Shown one piece after another: positions 9,215-19,410 of a stretch of 64,000 bases of DNA. Both the position numbers and the translations under genes were made by a program. The stretch's first letter is position 1, and each line of letters opens with the position of its first letter. Source of the stretch: CAVPCZ01 sp963779225 (GTDB lineage: Bacteria; Bacteroidota; Ignavibacteria; UBA10030; UBA6906); the NCBI GenBank assembly GCA_963779225.1, contig CAVZWW010000003.1:2418001-2482000 (forward strand), read 5' to 3'. The notes beneath the pieces were generated by a model. The model did no database searches. It was given only the letters and a program-made list of their open reading frames with translations, and was not told the DNA's origin.

Positions 9215-10078
9215 ATCTTTGAAAGAGAATAGCACTCTGCAAAATGTACCCTGGGTCATCGCCAATGTCAATTCCGGGGAGCCTGAACTTGTGTCAGATG
9301 GCCTGCTCGGCGTCCATCGGCGGAATACTTGTTGCTTCCGCCGATGAGCGAAGAATGAGAATTGTAGCCAGCGCCACTGGATATGCTGTTGCCTTCCTCC
9401 TTTCAATTCTGCTTATCAATATATACCACCAAAGGCCCGGAATTGGAGCCGGGCTTTGGAAAAAATGTGAGAATGGCTTCTTCTCCCCGGTCCTTTCCTC
9501 AGATCCCTCTGACTCCGGTGGTGCTGCGCCAATCAGAGGTTCATCCCGTGAGCCTTTTTCGGCGGAATTCTGAACAATGTTCAAACAGACAGACGGAATT
9601 AACAACCAATTCGGAAAATATCGGGCGGAGATCGGCCGGCGCATCGCACCTCGGGCAGAATATGACTCACGCCTTCGGTTTCTTCATCTGGGATGCTTCG
9701 CCGATTATGAGTGGGCTTCTGGTGGACCTTGAGAGTTTATTTTGCTGAATTGACTGTACCGTACTTCTACCTTGACCGGAAAAGAAAGCGAAAATAGAGA
9801 GAATCCGGTTTTCTGATGTGCCGCATTTCTTCAAACATCGCCGTTATTGTTCCGGCTCTGTCGGATCGTGCTCGCGCCAAAGGTCACGACGTTTCGCAAG
9901 CCTGAGAACCGAACGTGATTCGGCTTCATTGAATACCAGCTCACTTTGTTCCGGCCAAGACGAGTCGTTATGCCAGGCCTGATTATGACGGTGTTATGCG
10001 ACGCTCGATTGAAACACACTGCGCCCGACAGAGTGCTCTGCCGGGCGCCGTCTCTCCAGTGAAGAATGTCCAATGAAC
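9215..10078. repeat. long intergenic repeat, copy A
   Basis: About 860 bases shared with copies B-E. Marker blocks in order are a CGGCGGAATACTTG/GCTTCCGCCGATGAGCG segment (about 9310-9352), a GAGATCGGCC block (about 9629), TGACTGTACCGTACT (about 9752-9766), a decayed tRNA-Asn-like core near 9856-9878 and the hairpin at 10021. It contains no convincing gene in either direction. Its first ~100 bases match copy D (TTGAAAGAGAAT, GTACCCTGGGTCATCG) rather than B or C. Confidence 0.8.
10021..10048 (-). terminator. hairpin downstream of the M36 protease gene
   Basis: A 13-bp stem with one mismatch (10021-10033 with 10036-10048, GCGCCC/GGGCGC core) lies about 30 bases after the stop on the minus strand. 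The same hairpin follows the other two T9SS proteases, so it is part of the repeated unit. No strong T-run follows, so it could also stabilise the mRNA end. Confidence 0.55.
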
Positions 10079-12900
10079 TCATTTCATGAGCAGCAGTTTA
10101 TTGATTTTTGTGAATCGCACATTTCCGATGCCGTCAATGATTGTGAAACGTGCGTAGTAGACGCCGCTTGCCACAGATGTGCCATCCCACGTAACCGAGT
10201 AGTAACCCTTTTGCTGCACACCTGACGCTAACTCGGCAACCTGCCGTCCAAGTACGTCGAACACTGCGAGCTTCACGTTGGCTTCTTCCGGCAACTGATA
10301 CCCCAGCGTTGTTGACGGGTTGAATGGGTTGGGATAGTTGGCGAGCAGAGCGAATTCATCGAGAGGTAGATTCATGGATTGGCTTGACTGCTTCGATGGA
10401 ACTTTAATCTCTTCCCCCATTGTTACCATCGCAGAAATCGAGAGCGGATCATCCGGGAATCGCTTCTTGAGAGCTGTAAAATGTTCCACGGCTCTCAGCT
10501 TGTCATCTACCCGGTACCAGCAGATGTTCCCTGCATCGTAGAGGGCGAGCTTGGCGATCGTGGTATCTGCGACGGAGACCAGTTGTTCAGCCATTTCGAG
10601 CGCCAACTTCGCATTGCCATCCTTGAGCACGAGACCTACCAGAAGATGCTGCGCGGTCCAGGCACTCCGCGTGTCGGGATGTTGACTGATTGCCGCAGTG
10701 AGTGTGCCCTTGACATCCTGTCTTAGTTTTGACTGCAATCGGGAAAGGAACACCAGCGCTTTGGATCCGACGAATTCGTTGGAATAACGGGAACTCAAAG
10801 ACTGAAAAGCGGTCAATGCTTCTTGTTCTTGGCCCTTCAGTATGAGGGCGTAGGCCGCGTCGAGCTCACTCATGCCGGACGTGTCCTGCATTGCTATGGG
10901 TTCAGGAGGACTCGCATTTTTCGCAGGCGATGAGAGTTTTGCCGCGATCTTTGCCCAGCCGTTGGGGTCGGAGTCCAGCGCACCGGAATAGTCCACGTAC
11001 GCTGTGACGCTGGGATAGGGCGGGTAGTCTCCCCACCAGTTGCCCAATGCCGAGATCGTGCCGCCGTAATCAGAATATACGTCGTAGTAATCATTCCAGT
11101 AGAGGCTGTTGTATCCAATGTAGCTACCGAGATACGGCTGCGAGGTCGCATCACCACGGACGGCCCACCCGTTGAACCTGAGGATATTGCTGGGAGTGAG
11201 ATTCGGGTCGCCATAGTTCGCGCAGTAGATCCCATAGGGGGAGTTGTCCTGGATCAAGTTCCAGGCCATGCCCGTCCAGTAGCTGCTTGCATAAACGCCC
11301 GTGGAGTTGTTCTGAATGGTGCAATGGGAGATGGGAATCTCAGTGTTGTAAGCGAAAATACCATAGAGCGCGTTTTCGATTGTGCAGCCGTAGAGCGTGC
11401 CGTCGCTTTCACCGTTGTAGAACTCAATCCCGTACCATTGGCCACCGGAACGAGTGAAGGTTGTATTCGTTGCGTTCAACTTACCTTCGACCCGGAGTTT
11501 GTAGTAGTCGGAAAATGAGAGCGTGGCAGAAGACAATTCAAGTGCGACACCGGTCGGAACTGTGAGATTTCCGTCGATAGCATATGTTCCGGAAGCCATT
11601 GCTATCGACTGACCACTCTGGGCATCCGACAGCGCCGACACAATAGTCGAAAAAACAGAAGGAACATATAATGTTGGCCGAAATCCTCGATCGTAAAGTG
11701 TCTCGTTTATCTCAGAAAGGTGGGCGCCCTGGAAGAGGTCCCTGTCTGCCTGCAGGAGTGCTTGCGCAGCATCTTGCATGGTGGCGCTGGAGGATAGGTA
11801 GTAGTGGTGCTTGATCACGAGTTCGTCGGAAACATTTCTGCCCAAAACTTGACGGAGATCCCACAGAGTGCCCGACCAGATTGCACTGTTTCGATAGTAG
11901 GATTGACTGCCATCGTAATCAAAATATGTCAACGGACTGTCCAATCTCCGACCAGTCCAGAAGGTTCCCGTGTAGTCGCTCTGGATTCCAGCATCCCAAA
12001 CAAACACCTGCGCCTGTTCAAAGGAAGACAAGCTTGCCGAATAGCTCCCCGCCCAATAGTCACCGAAGCCTTCGCCCATGGATCGCGTTTCATTGATTGC
12101 ACCCCACCCCGGCACCTGTGCATATTGAATTGCGTGACCATATTCATGCAGTATCACATCAGCGTCCTCCGCATCGTCTACACCTCCAATACCGTAGCGA
12201 ATTCGGTTCTGCGAGGCCTGATACGATGATCCGTCGTCTCCGTTGTAACCATGTGGATCAACTGTAATAGCCCCGTTTTGAATATTCGTATATCCAAGAC
12301 TCTGCAAGTACCTCTGATTCTGGTCAATGTGAAAGTAGACCATGACATCTTCAAAACCATTTTGACTCCGAGTATACGAGAAATTCCCATCAGTGCTTGT
12401 AACAGGTGCGATGGTCGGAGCATCCCAGTCCACAAGTGTAACGTAGGGACCTTCCAGTCTATATACTCCTCCTGAGTATGTGATGCTCGGAAGAGTCACC
12501 CCAACCCTCTGACTGGTTAGCTCGTTGCTATCACCATTGTTATTATCAACATATCCCGATGCACCATAATACACCTGTGCCGATGTGAGCGGATCGGGTC
12601 TGTATACTTGGCCCTGGCCATCGTAGTTGAATTCAATATCGCGTACTGCGAGGATCGTTCCCGTTTGCGCGTCCAAGAATATCTCCCATTCCCCATCGGG
12701 ATCCGAAAGAGGTAGAATTATCTGATAAGCTAGGCGGTATTGAACGCTATCGGATACTACCATAAGTCTGATTACCTGTCGGCCTGTCAGTTTTCCCGTT
12801 GCTTTCAATGCTGCCTTTGCCATTTGTGCTGCCGCCGCTTCGGAGATGGTTGGTCTTGTCGATGAGAGGAAGATGTCTGGGAAGTAATTCCCCATGAACA
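10079..12900 (-). pseudogene. M36 metalloprotease-beta-helix-T9SS protein, C-terminal part (split by IS256)
   Basis: This is the larger part of a secreted zinc protease. After the FTP/PepSY propeptide region comes a fungalysin-type catalytic domain with HEYGHAIQ and the downstream GEGFGDYWAG. Then follow a right-handed beta-helix repeat region (CTIENALYGIFAYNTEI), a helical TPR-like segment (ALTAFQSLSSRYSNEF) and a T9SS sorting domain (NYPNPFNPSTTLGYQL). The gene is interrupted at a 9-bp duplication by the IS256 element; the frame also remains open into IS sequence. From the beta-helix onward it is nearly identical to the metzincin gene at 16861-19239. The rejoined gene would encode about 1074 residues. 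Confidence 0.88.
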
Positions 12901-14338
12901 GAGGTATCTTCAAATGTTGTGTAATGACTCCCTCTCTCAATTGAGGGAGGGGTAGAAAATAAAGCGGCGCATCCGTACCTTGGGTTGCCTTTTTATCAAC
13001 CGATAAATCCCAGGGAGGATACGCCAGTGGCAAGATACCAGAAGCACACTCGACAAGCAAGACGTTTCAGCGTGAAAGATGAAAACGACGGTACGATCCA
13101 GGTCAGCTTGCAGGAGCATATCCTGGGGCACCTCAGCGAGTGGATCCCTGGCTTGGTTCGCGCGGAGATCCGGGAGTTCTTGGGACGGGACAGTGGCGAG
13201 CATCAGGCAGATGCTCAGGAGGCGGGAGCCCCTGTCTCTACGCTCAGTGGAAAGCCCTACCGGAACGGGTACCATAAGCAGCGCTTCCTGAGCTCGGCGA
13301 TGGGGACGTTCCCGATACAACTTCCGAGGTTGCGCGTGCCGTTCGAGTCGAAGATCATTCCGCAGTATGAACGGAGAACCGAGGAACTCGGACAACTTCT
13401 GCCCGAGCTCTACATGCACGGGCTCGCAGCCGGGGACTTCCGCCAGGCGATGAGAATGCTTCTTGGGGAGGACGCGCCGATCTCTGCAACCACTATTCTG
13501 CGACTCAAGGAAGAATGGGAGGAAGAATACAAACAATGGCGGGAGCGCCCTTTGGATAGTGACTATCTCTATCTTTGGGCCGATGGGGTATATCCCAAAG
13601 CAGGCCCGAAAGACGAGAAAATGGCTGTGTTGGTGGTGGTCGGTTTGAACAGCAAAGGCGAAAAAGAAATTCTGGCCATAGAGGAAGGCTACAGGGAAAG
13701 CCTGGAGAGCTGGCGCGACCTGTTCCGGAAACTGAAGCGCCGGGGTCTCCGATGGGCCGGTCTCATGATTGCAGACGGGCTGGCGGGCCTCAAGAAGGCT
13801 CTCCGCGATACGTTCCCCAAAACCAAGTATCAGAGATGTTTTCTGCATAAGATGCGCAACGTGTTGGATAAACTCCCGAGCAAGTGTGAGGAACAGGCCA
13901 AACAGATGCTCAGAGACATCTACAATGCGCCCTCGCGCACGGTGGCGCTGGAACTCAAAGAGCGCTTCCTTGAACGCTTCGCTAAAGACTATCCATCCGC
14001 AGCCAACTCTCTCGAAGAAGCTGGCGATGATCTCTTCACCTATTTCGATTTTCCCCGGAGCCACTGGAAGAGTATCAAGAGCACGAACGTCATCGAGTCC
14101 ATGTTCAATGCGGTGAAGCTCCGCACGGATGCTGCCAGACGTATCAAGACCAGAAAGTCAGCACTCTTTCTTGTCTTCAAGCTCTTGATCAACCAGGAGA
14201 GCCGCCTCCACAAGATCCGCGGCTACCGATTGGTCAGGGCAACGATCGACCAATGCAAGAATCCACAAGTGCAACGAAAAGTACGGCTCGCCGCTTAAAT
14301 ATATTTTACACAACTATTGACTATAGCTCCCATGAACA
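12892..14338 (+). mobile_element. IS256-family element with 9-bp target duplication
   Basis: The element runs 12901-14329 (1429 bp). Its ends, read inward, are GAGGTATCTTCAAATG and GAGCTATAGTCAATAG, both followed by TTGTGTAA. CCATGAACA flanks it on both sides (12892-12900 and 14330-14338). Removing the element and one copy of the duplication restores an unbroken protease frame across VAMFMGNYF, which proves the insertion site and suggests it is recent. Confidence 0.93.
13027..14298 (+). CDS. IS256-family (Mutator-type) transposase
   Basis: A full-length transposase of about 423 residues. Catalytic acidic residues are recognisable in LWADGVYPKAG and MIADGLAGLKKA, the conserved CFLHKMRN motif follows, and the final Glu lies in TNVIESMFNAVKLRT. 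GTG 13027 is chosen because GGAGG at 13014-13018 lies 8 bases upstream; the frame is open to a TTG at 12985. No frameshift is seen, so this copy may be active. Confidence 0.92.
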   Translation: MARYQKHTRQARRFSVKDENDGTIQVSLQEHILGHLSEWIPGLVRAEIREFLGRDSGEHQADAQEAGAPVSTLSGKPYRNGYHKQRFLSSAMGTFPIQLPRLRVPFESKIIPQYERRTEELGQLLPELYMHGLAAGDFRQAMRMLLGEDAPISATTILRLKEEWEEEYKQWRERPLDSDYLYLWADGVYPKAGPKDEKMAVLVVVGLNSKGEKEILAIEEGYRESLESWRDLFRKLKRRGLRWAGLMIADGLAGLKKALRDTFPKTKYQRCFLHKMRNVLDKLPSKCEEQAKQMLRDIYNAPSRTVALELKERFLERFAKDYPSAANSLEEAGDDLFTYFDFPRSHWKSIKSTNVIESMFNAVKLRTDAARRIKTRKSALFLVFKLLINQESRLHKIRGYRLVRATIDQCKNPQVQRKVRLAA

Positions 14339-14741
14339 TCGCCACCGTGTTTGAACTGACGCTCACAACAATGTCGGAGAGGTAAACAGGTACACCTTGA
14401 AAGGTCTGATGAAACCGAACATGATAACCGCCCGGGGTCTCCTGGGTGATGTCATGTTGAAGATCCGAGAGATCCGGTTTCATTCTAAACAATTGGTGGT
14501 ACGCACCAAGGAACTGACGAGCAATGTTTTCAGATGAAGCGGCAATTGGACCATAGTTGATACCATAAAGTGCGACGGGCACATTTGTTCGTGTGTTTAC
14601 TCGCCTTCCTTCTTTGAGTTCGGTTTTCGGTACTTCCAATATGGACCAATCACGGAGCGACTCTCTCGGAGCCTTTTGAGCATAGCCAATGTGCGATGCA
14701 AGCATGGCTACAACCAAGAAGAACCATTTGTGGGTATGCAT
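14330..14741 (-). pseudogene. M36 protease gene, N-terminal part (split by IS256)
   Basis: The 5' part of the protease gene continued at 12900. ATG 14741 has AAGGAGG 8 bases upstream and begins a clear signal peptide (WFFLVVAMLASHIGYAQ). The rest is the FTP propeptide domain, with the family signature YHVRFHQTFQGVPVYLSD. It starts only 34 bases after the TolB-like lipoprotein gene, so the two were probably co-transcribed. As it stands it would make a short propeptide without the protease. Confidence 0.88.
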
Positions 14742-14775
14742 TGTTCTAGCCTCCTTGTTCGAAGAAGAGTTCTTG

Positions 14776-15798
14776 TTATTGCGACCTAAGGAAAAGATCC
14801 GGGTCTTGAGCATTGTCAAGTATCTGTGTCTGAGTAGACCCGTCGGGTTTCATTACCCACACCGATGGCAGTGGACTTGGACCAGGTGACACCCTCCTGT
14901 GATGTTGAGAGTACACTATCAACTTGCCATCGTTCGACCATGACGCAGAGAGATTGTCAACCCACTGATTAGCTGAAGCAATGTGGTTTGTTAATTGGCC
15001 GATCTTCCGGTCCTGCTCCTTCAAAAGATATATTTCACAATCTGGTTCGGTGCTGTCTTTGCCTGAGAATACGATTTCGTCGGAATGACGAGACCAAGAC
15101 GGGCCGCTCGCCTGTCGGAGTGATCTGGTTGGCTGCGTAAGTTGTTCTACACCAGTGCCGTCTTTCTTCACCATGAACAGCTGAATTGTATATGTTGGAC
15201 TCAGAGGTTCAGCCGCATAGATTATTTCATCGCTGTCTCTTGAGAAAGCCGGTTGACCGTCGAAGCCCGGTCGATTTGTTAGTTGTCTCTCGTTTGTTCC
15301 ATCCGCGCCGATGACAAAGATCTCGTAGTTTGCGCCAAATTTCGCCGGAGACTTCTGGTAGATAATTTCAAATGCATCTGGGCTCCAGTTCGGCGCGAAC
15401 GGGATGCCCTCCGAGACAATTACTCGCTTGTTCCTACCGTCTGAGTTCATCACAGTGATCTGCGAGTAATCTGTCCCGCCATCTCCTTCCACATAGACAA
15501 TCCTCTGACCGTCAGGGCTCCAGCGAGCTTTAGCCGCATCGCTACGCGGATTTCCAGCCGCAGTGGGGTAGTAGTCTATTATCTCTCCATTCTTTGCTAC
15601 CACTGTTCTCTGACCGGTTTTGAGGTTGAGCACCTGGACCCCCTCCGCGTTAGAATAGAGCAACAATGCATCACGGTAAAAAGTCCAACCAATCGCAGAG
15701 TTCACGCCAAAATCATCACAGGACAGATTCACTAGCATCAATACCAATAACAATAGAGATCTGTAGATCTCCTGGGTCCATCTCGTCATATTCTTCAT
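14776..15798 (-). CDS. TolB-like beta-propeller lipoprotein
   Basis: A predicted lipoprotein with a WD40-like (PD40) propeller. The start at 15798 (MKNMTRW) gives a signal peptide ending LMLVNLSC, with Cys as the lipid attachment site. PD40 blades are seen as ARWSPDGQRIVYVEG, PNWSPDAFEIIYQ, PAFSRDSDEIIYA, PSWSRHSDEIVFSG and ASWSNDGKLIVYS. The frame is open upstream into repeat copy B, but that part has no signal and is not convincing. No strong ribosome site is visible. Role unknown; it precedes the M36 protease in an apparent operon. Confidence 0.75.
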   Translation of the reverse strand: MKNMTRWTQEIYRSLLLLVLMLVNLSCDDFGVNSAIGWTFYRDALLLYSNAEGVQVLNLKTGQRTVVAKNGEIIDYYPTAAGNPRSDAAKARWSPDGQRIVYVEGDGGTDYSQITVMNSDGRNKRVIVSEGIPFAPNWSPDAFEIIYQKSPAKFGANYEIFVIGADGTNERQLTNRPGFDGQPAFSRDSDEIIYAAEPLSPTYTIQLFMVKKDGTGVEQLTQPTRSLRQASGPSWSRHSDEIVFSGKDSTEPDCEIYLLKEQDRKIGQLTNHIASANQWVDNLSASWSNDGKLIVYSQHHRRVSPGPSPLPSVWVMKPDGSTQTQILDNAQDPDLFLRSQ

Positions 15799-16860
15799 GG
15801 ATGTTTCGTCATCTTGCCGGGTGTTCGAATTGCACGAACCACAACGCGAGTCTCCCCATCTCATGGGGAGAACATCAAGGTCATTTGGATCGTAACTAGC
15901 GAAACGAGATTGTTGAGAAGGATCCTGGTCATTGCACCTCCTTGTCTGCGTCTGCAGATCGACTTTTTGTGGGAAGAACAGAGATGGAGGGATAGGGATG
16001 ATGCCGCCGAAATTCAAGCCTGCACCATGATAGTCTGGCAATACGGCAAAAGTAAGATATAAAGGTTCCCCGTGAACTTGTGTCAGGTGACCTGCGTCGG
16101 CGTCCATCAGCGGAATACTTGTCGCTTCCGCCGATGAGCGAAGAATGAGAACTGCTGCCAACGCCACTGCATACTTTGTCTTCCTTTCAGTTATCCCTGT
16201 TTATATATACCACGAAAGGCTCGAAATAGGAGCCGGGGATGAAAAACAATGTGAGAACGGCTTCTTCTCCCCGGGTCCTATCCTTTGGATGCTTCTGATT
16301 CTGGTGGTGCTGCGCCAATGAGAGGCTTATCCCTTGGGCATTATTCGGCGGAATTCTGGAAAATGTTGAGACAGACGGAATTCGCGACCTATTCTGCAAA
16401 TATCGAGCGGAGATCGGCCCGCGCATAGCACCTCGTGCAGAATACGGTTCACACCTCCGTCATCTTCGTATCGGATGCTTCGCCGATGATGATCGGGCTT
16501 CTGGTGGACCTTGAGAGTTTATTTTGCTGAATTGACTGTACCGTACTTTTACCTTTATCGGAAAAGAAAGCGAAAATAGAGAGAATCCGGTTTTCTGATG
16601 TGCCGCATTTCTTCAAACATCGCCGCTATTGTCCCGGCCCTGTCGGATCGTGCTCGCGCCAAAGGTCAGGACGTTTCGCAAGCCTGAGAACCGAACGTGA
16701 TTCGGCTTCATTGAACTCCTGCTCAGTCTGTTTCCGCCAAGATGAGTCGTTATGCCAGGCCTGATTATGACGGTGTTATGCGACGCTCGATTGAAACACA
16801 CTGCGCCTGACAGATTGCTCTGCCGGGCGCCGTGTGTCGAGTGAAGAGTGTCCAATGAGC
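15799..16860. repeat. long intergenic repeat, copy B
   Basis: Matches copy C along its whole length and copies A, D and E over the centre and left part. The right end (15799-15943) also resembles the leader region of copy C: on the minus strand AAGGAGG precedes an ATG at 15932 opening a 23-codon frame (MTRILLNNLVSL), which in copy C continues to about 50 codons. A decayed tRNA-Asn-like core is near 16637-16660. Confidence 0.8.
16803..16830 (-). terminator. hairpin downstream of the metzincin gene
   Basis: Same GCGCC-rich hairpin as at 10021 and 22699, placed about 30 bases after the stop on the minus strand. The stem has small mismatches but the GC-rich base is kept in all three copies. Confidence 0.5.
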
Positions 16861-19239
16861 TTATTTCATGAGCAGCAGCTTATTGATTTTTGTGAATCGC
16901 ACATTCCCGATGCCGTCAATGATTGTGAATCGTGCGTAGTAGACGCCGCTTGCCACAGATGTGCCATCCCACGTAACCGAGTAGTAACCCTTTTGCTGCA
17001 CACCTGACGCTAACTCGGCAACCTGCCGTCCAAGTACGTCGAACACGGCGAGCTTCACGTTGGCTTCTTCCGGCAACTGATACCCCAGCGTTGTTGACGG
17101 GTTGAATGGGTTGGGATAGTTGGCGAGCAGAGTGAATTCATCGAGAGGGTGATTCAAGGATTGGCTTGACTGCTTCGATGGAACTTTAATCTCTTCCCCC
17201 ATTGTTACCATCGCAGAAATCGAGAGGGGATCATCCGGGAATCGCTTCTTGAGAGCTGTAAAATGTTCCACGGCTCTCGGCTTGTCATCTCCCCGGTACC
17301 AGCAGATGTTCCCTGCATCGTAGAGGGCGAGCTTGGCGATCGTGGTATCTGCGACGGAGACCAGTTGTTCAGCCATTTCGAGCGCCAACTTCGCATTGCC
17401 ATCCTTGAGCACGAGACCTACCAGAAGATGCTGCGCGGTCCAGGCACTCCGCGTGTCGGGATGTTGACTGATTGCCGCAGTGAGTGCGCCCTTGACATCC
17501 TGTCTTAGTTTTGACTGCAATCGGGAAAGGAACACCAGCGCTTTGGATCCGACGAATTCGTTGGAATAACGGGAACTCAAAGACTGAAAAGCGGTCAATG
17601 CTTCTTGTTCTTGGCCCTTCAGCATCAGGGCGTAGGCCGCGTCGAGCTCACTGATGCCGGACGTGTCCTGCATTGTCATGGGTTCAGGAGGACTCGCATT
17701 TTTCGCAGGCGATGAGAGTTTTGCCGCGATCTTTGCCCAGCCGTTGGGGTCGGAGTCCAGCGCACCGGAATAGTCCACGTACGCTGTGACGCTGGGATAG
17801 GGCGGGTAGTCTCCCCACCAGTTGCCCAATGCCGAGATCGTGCCGCCGTAATCAGAATAAACGTCGTAGTAATCATTCCAGTAGAGGCTGTTGTATCCAA
17901 TGTAGCTACCGAGATACGGCTGCGAGGTCGCATCACCACGGACGGCCCACCCGTTGAACCTGAGGATATTGCTGGGAGTGAGATTCGGGTCGCCATAGTT
18001 CGCGCAGTAGATCCCATAGGGGGAGTTGTCCTGGATCAAGTTCCAGGCCATGCCCGTCCAGTAGCTGCTTGCATAAACGCCGGTGGAGTTGTTCTGAATG
18101 GTGCAGTGGGAGATGGGAATCTCAGTGTTGTAAGCGAAAATACCATAGAGCGCGTTCTCGATTGTGCAGCCGTAGAGCGTGCCGTCGCTCTCACCGTTGT
18201 AGAATTCGATCCCTTTCCATTGGCCACCGGAGCGAGTGAAGGTTGCACCGTTGGCCTCCAGCCTACCCTCAATGCGGAGTTTGTAATAACCGTTTGAAGC
18301 GACACTGGTTCCAGGAGAAATCCGTAGGGTTACTCCATCTGGCACGGTAACATCGCTGGTTAACGCGTAAGAATCTGGGTGCACTTGAACGATGTCTCCG
18401 CTGAGTGAATTTGTCAACGCTTCTTCGATCGTGCTGTAGTTTACAGGAACGTCAATTACACAGTTGGTCGGTCGAGGTACCACCCAATTCGAGACGGTTG
18501 GTTGCTTGTCGCTCCAGACCACCTTCATCTGGGTGCTATCATAATTGCTGTTATTCGGGTCATACATTAAACCATAGACGGAATCGGTATAATGTCCTGA
18601 CCAGCGAAGGACCTTTTGGGCACTGGCTGAATTGATGCACATGATTGTTAGAATATTGCCGTTTTGGCGTGGGAGTATGGCACCCTGCCCGTTCCACGCA
18701 CCTGAATCGTGATTCGCATGTTCGTGCTGTCCTCCCATCAGATGACCCACTTCGTGGGCGAATACCCACCAACCATCGCGGTCCGCATAATCCCACTGCA
18801 CAACGGCAAAAGCATGCTCGATATTTGCGTTTTGATTATTGGGTCCGACATTTCCGCGAACTAAAGTGTTAGTAGCGAGGAGGAGAACGACAACTTGCGC
18901 ATTCCGCTGATATCGAAGGAAATGAACCTCGTCCATGTAACCGTCGGAGGGATTTGTCAAGCGAGTGACATTCGTGTCTTGGTTTTGGTCCTCCGTGTAG
19001 TCGACTTCAACAACCTGTCCCGCCAATTCGCACTGCTCCCCAGTTATGCCACTCGAATCGCAGATAGAGTTAAGGCGGTCTACCGAACTGGCCGCTATGG
19101 ATCCGATCGTGCCCCCGCTTGCTGTTTGGGCGGCTGGCGTATACACAACCAAGATCCTTATCGGCGTCGCCAATAAGGTCTTTTGTGAACCCAGTACCCA
19201 AAGGGCGATCAAGATCAATTGCCATGCTATTCGTCGCAT
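16861..19239 (-). CDS. secreted metzincin protease-beta-helix-T9SS protein
   Basis: A 792-residue exported zinc protease. A signal peptide (residues 1-24, ending LLA) has a good AGGAGGGA site before it. The catalytic domain carries HEVGHLMGGQH at about 162-172 and a Met-turn candidate (TIMCIN, about 197), the reprolysin-like (M12) arrangement. Residues from about 340 on are a parallel beta-helix, a TPR-like helical part and a T9SS sorting domain, nearly identical to those of the gene at 10079. The two genes therefore share a C-terminal module but carry unrelated protease heads. Confidence 0.9.
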   Translation of the reverse strand: MRRIAWQLILIALWVLGSQKTLLATPIRILVVYTPAAQTASGGTIGSIAASSVDRLNSICDSSGITGEQCELAGQVVEVDYTEDQNQDTNVTRLTNPSDGYMDEVHFLRYQRNAQVVVLLLATNTLVRGNVGPNNQNANIEHAFAVVQWDYADRDGWWVFAHEVGHLMGGQHEHANHDSGAWNGQGAILPRQNGNILTIMCINSASAQKVLRWSGHYTDSVYGLMYDPNNSNYDSTQMKVVWSDKQPTVSNWVVPRPTNCVIDVPVNYSTIEEALTNSLSGDIVQVHPDSYALTSDVTVPDGVTLRISPGTSVASNGYYKLRIEGRLEANGATFTRSGGQWKGIEFYNGESDGTLYGCTIENALYGIFAYNTEIPISHCTIQNNSTGVYASSYWTGMAWNLIQDNSPYGIYCANYGDPNLTPSNILRFNGWAVRGDATSQPYLGSYIGYNSLYWNDYYDVYSDYGGTISALGNWWGDYPPYPSVTAYVDYSGALDSDPNGWAKIAAKLSSPAKNASPPEPMTMQDTSGISELDAAYALMLKGQEQEALTAFQSLSSRYSNEFVGSKALVFLSRLQSKLRQDVKGALTAAISQHPDTRSAWTAQHLLVGLVLKDGNAKLALEMAEQLVSVADTTIAKLALYDAGNICWYRGDDKPRAVEHFTALKKRFPDDPLSISAMVTMGEEIKVPSKQSSQSLNHPLDEFTLLANYPNPFNPSTTLGYQLPEEANVKLAVFDVLGRQVAELASGVQQKGYYSVTWDGTSVASGVYYARFTIIDGIGNVRFTKINKLLLMK

Positions 19240-19410
19240 TGTTCCCTCCTGTTTGTAGAGTGGGATAATCTTAAGGAATAGAGGATGGACCAGAACAAGT
19301 AATTGATTCCTGTGTATCGCATAGATCAGTCAACCCAGTTGTCGCCAGACTCTGGCTGGTTCATTCGCATGTGTTACTCTCCTGATGAATGATCTCGATT
19401 CTTCTATGAG

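Noticed and set aside
9294..9644. Frames of about 80-150 codons repeated in copies A, C and D
   Set aside because: They break by frameshift between copies, and substitutions are not biased to third positions as far as the eye can tell.
9215..10078. Possible integron attC sites in the intergenic repeats
   Set aside because: The repeats are several hundred bases long, lack the short inverted core pairs of attC, and no integron-type integrase is present; tRNA-Asn-type attachment cores explain them better.
12937..14064. 375-codon minus-strand frame across the IS256 transposase
   Set aside because: It is antisense to the transposase, with no protein similarity.
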